From contig CALAUK010000085.1 of the NCBI GenBank assembly GCA_937892135.1, positions 1-5,383 of the forward strand: DNA of 5,383 nucleotides. Reading direction: 5' to 3'. Under the pieces are notes generated by a model. The model had not been told where the DNA came from, searched no databases, and saw only the letters and a list, made by a program, of their open reading frames with translations. Positions 4,296 through 5,383 of this stretch are shown in pieces; position 1 is the stretch's first letter; every line of letters begins with the position of its first letter. The position numbers were made by a program, and so were the translations under genes. The DNA is from an uncultured Clostridia bacterium. Its GTDB lineage: Bacteria; Bacillota; Clostridia; UBA1381; UMGS1253.

Positions 4296-5288
4296 ATGAA
4301 TTACATTGTTTTTGATATGGAGTGGAATCAGCCCGTCTCAAAAAACAGTTATCCTTATACAAAAATCGGTTCAAAGCTTGCAAATGAGATTATTCAGATC
4401 GGAGCATATAAGCTTGATAAAGATTTTAAAATAACGGATAGCTTTGCGCGGTTTGTCCGCCCCTCCTTTTATAAAAAAATAAATAAAAATATTTTAAAGC
4501 TTACCGAGCTTGACCAGCAAAAGATTCTTGACGGCGATGATTTTATCGAAGCGTTTGAAGATTTTAAAGACTGGTGCGGAGATGATTTTTCGTTTTTTAC
4601 CTGGGGAACTGATGATATATCGGTTATGAGGCAGAACACCTCATTTTATTCTCTTTCAACCTCGTGGATTAAAAACTGGTACAATCTGCAGACCGTCTTT
4701 TCAAAAGAGGTTTTTTCAGACAGTGCGCAAAGGGCGCTCTCCATTGCAATGGAGCATTTTGATATTAAGCAGAAAGAAACCCGCCATCTTCACGATGCAT
4801 TAAACGATGCATACTATACGGCTTTAGTCTTTCAAAAGCTTGATATTAAAAAAGGCCTTAGTGAGTACACCGCTCCGTCAGATTTTAAGCTTATCTGCGC
4901 AGGGCTTGTTGAAAAGCGCATAGGAATGTTTAAAACAAAGGAGCTTGCCTTTAAAGACGAAAGAGTCTCAAAGGTAACCTGCCCTTTATGCGGCGAGGAG
5001 CTTTCGTGCATAGTTCCGTGGTTTAACAATAACACAAGGTATAATTTTATAGGCCTTTGCAAAAAGCACGGCGAGTTTATTTCGCGAATCCGTTTTGAAA
5101 AGAATGCAAGTGAGCTTTTATTCGTTTTAAAAAATGTTAAAAAGGCAGACTTTGAAACCTTAAACCGAATAAAGCAGAAAAACCGCGAACGTGAGCAAAG
5201 AAAGCTTTTGTGGGCAAAAAACAGAAACCACAGAAGACGAAAAAACAGCATCTTAAAAAATTTATTTAAAAGAAAAACACCTCAATAA
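4296..5288 (+). CDS. DEDDh-family 3'-5' exonuclease (KapD/ERI-1-like) with C-terminal Cys/His segment
   Basis: This is a 330-residue cytoplasmic protein. The N-terminal exonuclease domain (about 1-182) has all five acidic/His motif residues: D7 and E9 in IVFDMEWNQ (Exo I), D106 in WGTDD (Exo II), and H166 with D171 in HDALNDA (Exo III, the h-type spacing). Two-metal 3'-5' hydrolysis of RNA or DNA ends is expected. The early WNQP and the WGTDD setting resemble KapD and ERI-1/3'hExo-like proteins, which act mostly on RNA. After a linker comes C229-P-L-C232 paired at a distance with C255-K-K-H258, a possible zinc site, then a very basic tail (about 292-328) likely to contact nucleic acid. The SD is weak (GGGATTGAG region, 4282-4290). 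It is monocistronic, with its own promoter and terminator. The in vivo substrate is not known. Confidence 0.88.
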   Translation: MNYIVFDMEWNQPVSKNSYPYTKIGSKLANEIIQIGAYKLDKDFKITDSFARFVRPSFYKKINKNILKLTELDQQKILDGDDFIEAFEDFKDWCGDDFSFFTWGTDDISVMRQNTSFYSLSTSWIKNWYNLQTVFSKEVFSDSAQRALSIAMEHFDIKQKETRHLHDALNDAYYTALVFQKLDIKKGLSEYTAPSDFKLICAGLVEKRIGMFKTKELAFKDERVSKVTCPLCGEELSCIVPWFNNNTRYNFIGLCKKHGEFISRIRFEKNASELLFVLKNVKKADFETLNRIKQKNREREQRKLLWAKNRNHRRRKNSILKNLFKRKTPQ

Positions 5289-5300
5289 TCGGATTATATT

Positions 5301-5334
5301 AAAAAAGAACGCATTTTAAAATGCGTTCTTTTTT
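5301..5334. terminator. bidirectional intrinsic terminator, perfect inverted repeat
   Basis: Bases 5301-5317 are the exact reverse complement of 5318-5334. In RNA this gives a 14-bp stem (AAAAAAGAACGCAT with its complement) and a TTTAAA loop, with the stem's own A and T ends supplying the U-run in both directions. It lies 12 bp past the exonuclease stop and overlaps the stop of the convergent gene at 5333-5335. Confidence 0.92.
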
Positions 5335-5383
5335 ATTCCTCTTCAAAGCCTGTGTCTTCTTTTTTATTGTCTCCGTTGTATGC
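5333..5383 (-). CDS. 3' end of a convergent gene, product unknown
   Basis: Read leftward from the window edge, an open frame of 16 codons (AYNGDNKKEDTGFEEE) ends with TAA at 5333-5335, inside the terminator stem. The acidic, hydrophilic tail looks like a disordered C-terminus. The terminator immediately at the stop and the convergent layout support a real gene, but too little is visible to name it. Confidence 0.55.
   Translation of the reverse strand, partial: AYNGDNKKEDTGFEEE

Noticed and set aside
4832..5251. Minus-strand open frame of 139 codons inside the exonuclease gene
   Set aside because: Its Phe/Ser/Leu-rich translation is what the Lys/Arg-rich exonuclease tail gives when read backwards; no SD.
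5301..5334. Perfect 34-bp inverted repeat as an attachment site or mobile-element end
   Set aside because: Its position between two convergent stops and its A/T-run flanks fit a bidirectional terminator; no transposase, target duplication or second copy is visible.

Overview
This is an AT-rich stretch of a bacterial chromosome. Strong GGAGG-type ribosome binding sites, consensus sigma-A promoters (TTGACA with 17-18 bp spacing) and the gene set point to a low-GC Firmicute, most likely an anaerobic Clostridia-type organism. This placement is inference; there is no rRNA in the window. No mobile element, tRNA, CRISPR array or phage gene is visible.

Layout. (1) Positions 1-572 are a divergent iron-uptake control region. 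Two tandem feoA genes run leftward (the second is cut by the window edge, with feoB expected beyond it). A DtxR/MntR-family metalloregulator runs rightward (572-940). An array of four alternating TTAGTTA/TAACTAA half-sites sits on the feo promoter, so the regulator very probably represses ferrous iron import when iron is plentiful. (2) Positions 976-2419 are a leftward unit. It has a consensus promoter, a structured leader that looks like a yybP-ykoY (Mn2+-sensing) riboswitch overlapping an intrinsic terminator, the beta subunit of a Na+-translocating decarboxylase (OadB/GcdB/MmdB family), and a 40-codon single-span membrane protein resembling the small OadG-related subunit. The small gene shares a bidirectional terminator with the regulator gene. 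(3) Positions 2422-4137 hold leftward proS (prolyl-tRNA synthetase). It has no terminator of its own before the riboswitch promoter. (4) Positions 4296-5288 hold a rightward DEDDh 3'-5' exonuclease (KapD/ERI-1-like) with an added Cys/His metal-site-like segment and a basic tail. It ends at a perfect inverted-repeat terminator shared with a convergent gene, of which only the last 16 codons are in view (5333-5383).

The point of most interest is the second unit. An apparent manganese riboswitch, with P1 and the terminator arm mutually exclusive (an ON-switch arrangement), controls an orphan decarboxylase beta subunit and a tiny membrane partner, with no carboxyltransferase or biotin-carrier gene in sight. 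Either the beta subunit works with distant partners and its expression follows metal supply, or the two-gene unit is a cation transporter in its own right. The window therefore holds two metal-responsive circuits side by side: Fe-type transcriptional repression and, probably, Mn-type (possibly Na+-type) RNA control.
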